The notes beneath the pieces were generated by a model, which was not told the origin of the DNA, ran no database searches, and saw only the letters and a program-made list of their open reading frames with translations. The position numbers and the translations under genes are program-made. Shown in pieces: positions 6,452-7,494 of a stretch of 7,494 nucleotides of DNA; the first letter of the stretch is position 1; each line of letters begins with the position of its first letter. The stretch is from Anaerolineae bacterium (lineage in GTDB: Bacteria; Chloroflexota; Anaerolineae; Anaerolineales; UBA11858), in the NCBI GenBank assembly GCA_003694235.1, contig RFKO01000261.1, positions 1 to 7,494 on the forward strand, in the 5' to 3' direction.

Positions 6452-7494
6452 CTATTTTGGCCAGATCGTTCCGGCGCGCACCACGCCGTTGGCGGGTACA
6501 TCGCTTTTGACCGTGGCGCCATTGCCTACCCGCGCACCCGCCCCGATGGTCACGCCCAGGTTGACTGTCACCCCCATGCCGATCAGCGCCCCATCGCCGA
6601 CCGTCACCTCACCGGCGAGAATGGCTCCCGGCGATAGGTTGACGTAATCACCCAACGTGCAATCGTGCGAGACGATGGCGCCGGTGTTGACGATACAGCC
6701 GTATCCCACGCGGGCCTCGCTGCCCACGTAGGCGTGGGGGAAGACCTGCGCGCCGGGAGAGAGTTTGGCGCTGGGTTCGAGGAAGGCGGTCGGGTGCACC
6801 ACGGCGGGGCACACCAGCCCTGCGGCGGCAATGCGCTCGAAGACGCGCACCCGCACGGCCACGTTGCCGATGCCGCCCACCGCGTTGACCGCAAGCCGCA
6901 CCCCGCGGGCGTACAGTTCGGGCAGGACGTCCCCGCCGCCCAGCACCGGCACGCCCAGGATTTGCTCGCCCTCCGGCAGGCCGTCGTCCACGAAGCCGAC
7001 CACGGTATACGTCCCCAGGGCGCGCACCAGTTCGAGCAGCGATTTGCCGTGTCCGCCGCCGCCGTAGATCACCAGGGCGGTGGGATCGAATTCGCTCTGG
7101 GGGGGCGCGAACTTCGCCGCGCCGCGCTCCAGACGGGCGCGCACCATCGCCTCGGTGATGAACCTCTCGGCGGGGAACTGGCTCAGGTCGAGGTTGTGCC
7201 GCCGCGCCAGTTCGAGGGCGGCTTTAGAGGCTCGTATGTGATCAGGGATCGGGGATTGGGGAGCAGGGGAGGGGCGTTTCCTGTCTTTGGTCTCCTGTTC
7301 CCTGATTTCCTGATCACTGATATACGCCAACACCTCCCCGGCGCGCACGGTATCCCCCTCGGCGTAGCGCAGGCCGACGATGTAGCCGTCGCGCTCGGCC
7401 TCCACCTCGGCGGTGGATTTGGTGGTCTCCAGCGTGCAGATCAAATCGCCGGCGGCGACCTGCTGGCCTTCTGCGACGTGCAGTTCGCTGAGCA
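6452..7494 (-). CDS. Lipoyl-domain/PglD-NeuD-type acyltransferase fusion (5' end beyond the window)
   Basis: 346 whole codons are visible and the frame is open to the right edge. Numbering from the edge: a lipoyl/biotinyl domain (1-58), with the modifiable K25 in ETTKST and the later repeat AEGDTVRAGEVLAYI; a charged, Pro-rich linker (about 59-86); a segment resembling the E3-binding domain of 2-oxoacid dehydrogenase E2 subunits (ASKAALELARRHNLDLSQF, 88-106, then ITEAMV); a PglD/NeuD-type N-terminal domain with YGGGGHGK (143-150) and FVDDG (167-171); and a left-handed beta helix of hexapeptide repeats (about 230-340). H276 in IVSHDC matches the catalytic His of PglD; the second family His is N285. 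Homologues acetylate amino- or hydroxy-sugars. The visible order imitates an E2 protein, so acyl transfer from a lipoyl arm is a reasonable hypothesis. The TTG at 7442-7444 is not the start, because it falls inside the lipoyl domain. Confidence 0.85.
   Translation of the reverse strand, partial: LSELHVAEGQQVAAGDLICTLETTKSTAEVEAERDGYIVGLRYAEGDTVRAGEVLAYISDQEIREQETKDRKRPSPAPQSPIPDHIRASKAALELARRHNLDLSQFPAERFITEAMVRARLERGAAKFAPPQSEFDPTALVIYGGGGHGKSLLELVRALGTYTVVGFVDDGLPEGEQILGVPVLGGGDVLPELYARGVRLAVNAVGGIGNVAVRVRVFERIAAAGLVCPAVVHPTAFLEPSAKLSPGAQVFPHAYVGSEARVGYGCIVNTGAIVSHDCTLGDYVNLSPGAILAGEVTVGDGALIGMGVTVNLGVTIGAGARVGNGATVKSDVPANGVVRAGTIWPK
7238..7317. repeat. 80-bp G/C-skewed palindromic repeat inside the acyltransferase gene
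   Basis: GTGATCAGG (7238-7246) pairs with CCTGATCAC (7309-7317), and the next two positions pair as G-T and A-T. GGGGAGCAGG (7258-7267) pairs with CCTGTTCCCT (7294-7303) with two G-T pairs and one end mismatch. The left half is a degenerate GGGAT/GGGGA run and the right half its rough complement. It is read in frame and encodes the linker between the lipoyl domain and the E3-binding-like segment. Confidence 0.7.

Noticed and set aside
7442..7444. TTG start for the acyltransferase fusion
   Set aside because: The frame continues upstream to the window edge and encodes the first half of the lipoyl domain (LHVAEGQQVAAGD), so the true start lies outside.

Overview
The window reads as a GC-rich bacterial chromosome segment in which every gene I can support lies on the minus strand. 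The malate dehydrogenase closely resembles my memory of the Chloroflexus enzyme. Degenerate palindromic GC-rich repeats between genes also fit Chloroflexota, perhaps an Anaerolineae-like lineage. This placement is an inference, not a search result.

In transcription order (right to left) the window holds six genes and the start of a seventh. (1) 7494-6452: the 3' part of a multidomain acyltransferase, with a lipoyl/biotinyl domain, an E3-binding-like segment, a PglD/NeuD-type nucleotide-binding domain and a left-handed beta-helix acyltransferase. (2) 6290-5328: a membrane-anchored endonuclease/exonuclease/phosphatase-family enzyme of VanJ-like layout. (3) 5154-4888: rpsO, behind a strong extended -10 promoter and followed by a good terminator. 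(4) 4612-2405: pnp, with a leader full of hairpins. (5) 2290-1352: trxB, followed by a terminator. (6) 1075-149: mdh, with its own probable promoter and terminator. (7) 80-1: the first 26 codons of a probable type I citrate synthase.

The rpsO-pnp order is a classic bacterial arrangement. In Escherichia coli both genes are controlled after transcription through leader structures, and here both leaders contain inverted repeats, including one of about 79 nt that ends just upstream of the pnp Shine-Dalgarno. mdh and the citrate synthase catalyse consecutive TCA-cycle steps (malate to oxaloacetate to citrate).

The least ordinary part is the right end. The acyltransferase copies the order of a 2-oxoacid dehydrogenase E2 subunit (lipoyl domain, linker, E3-binding-like segment, acyltransferase) but has a hexapeptide sugar-acyltransferase fold as its last part. 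This suggests, as a hypothesis, that acyl groups are delivered on a lipoyl arm rather than by CoA. The linker between its first two domains is encoded by a G/C-skewed imperfect palindrome that looks like an intergenic repeat inserted in frame. A second repeat block, with 28-bp tandem units, follows the same gene.
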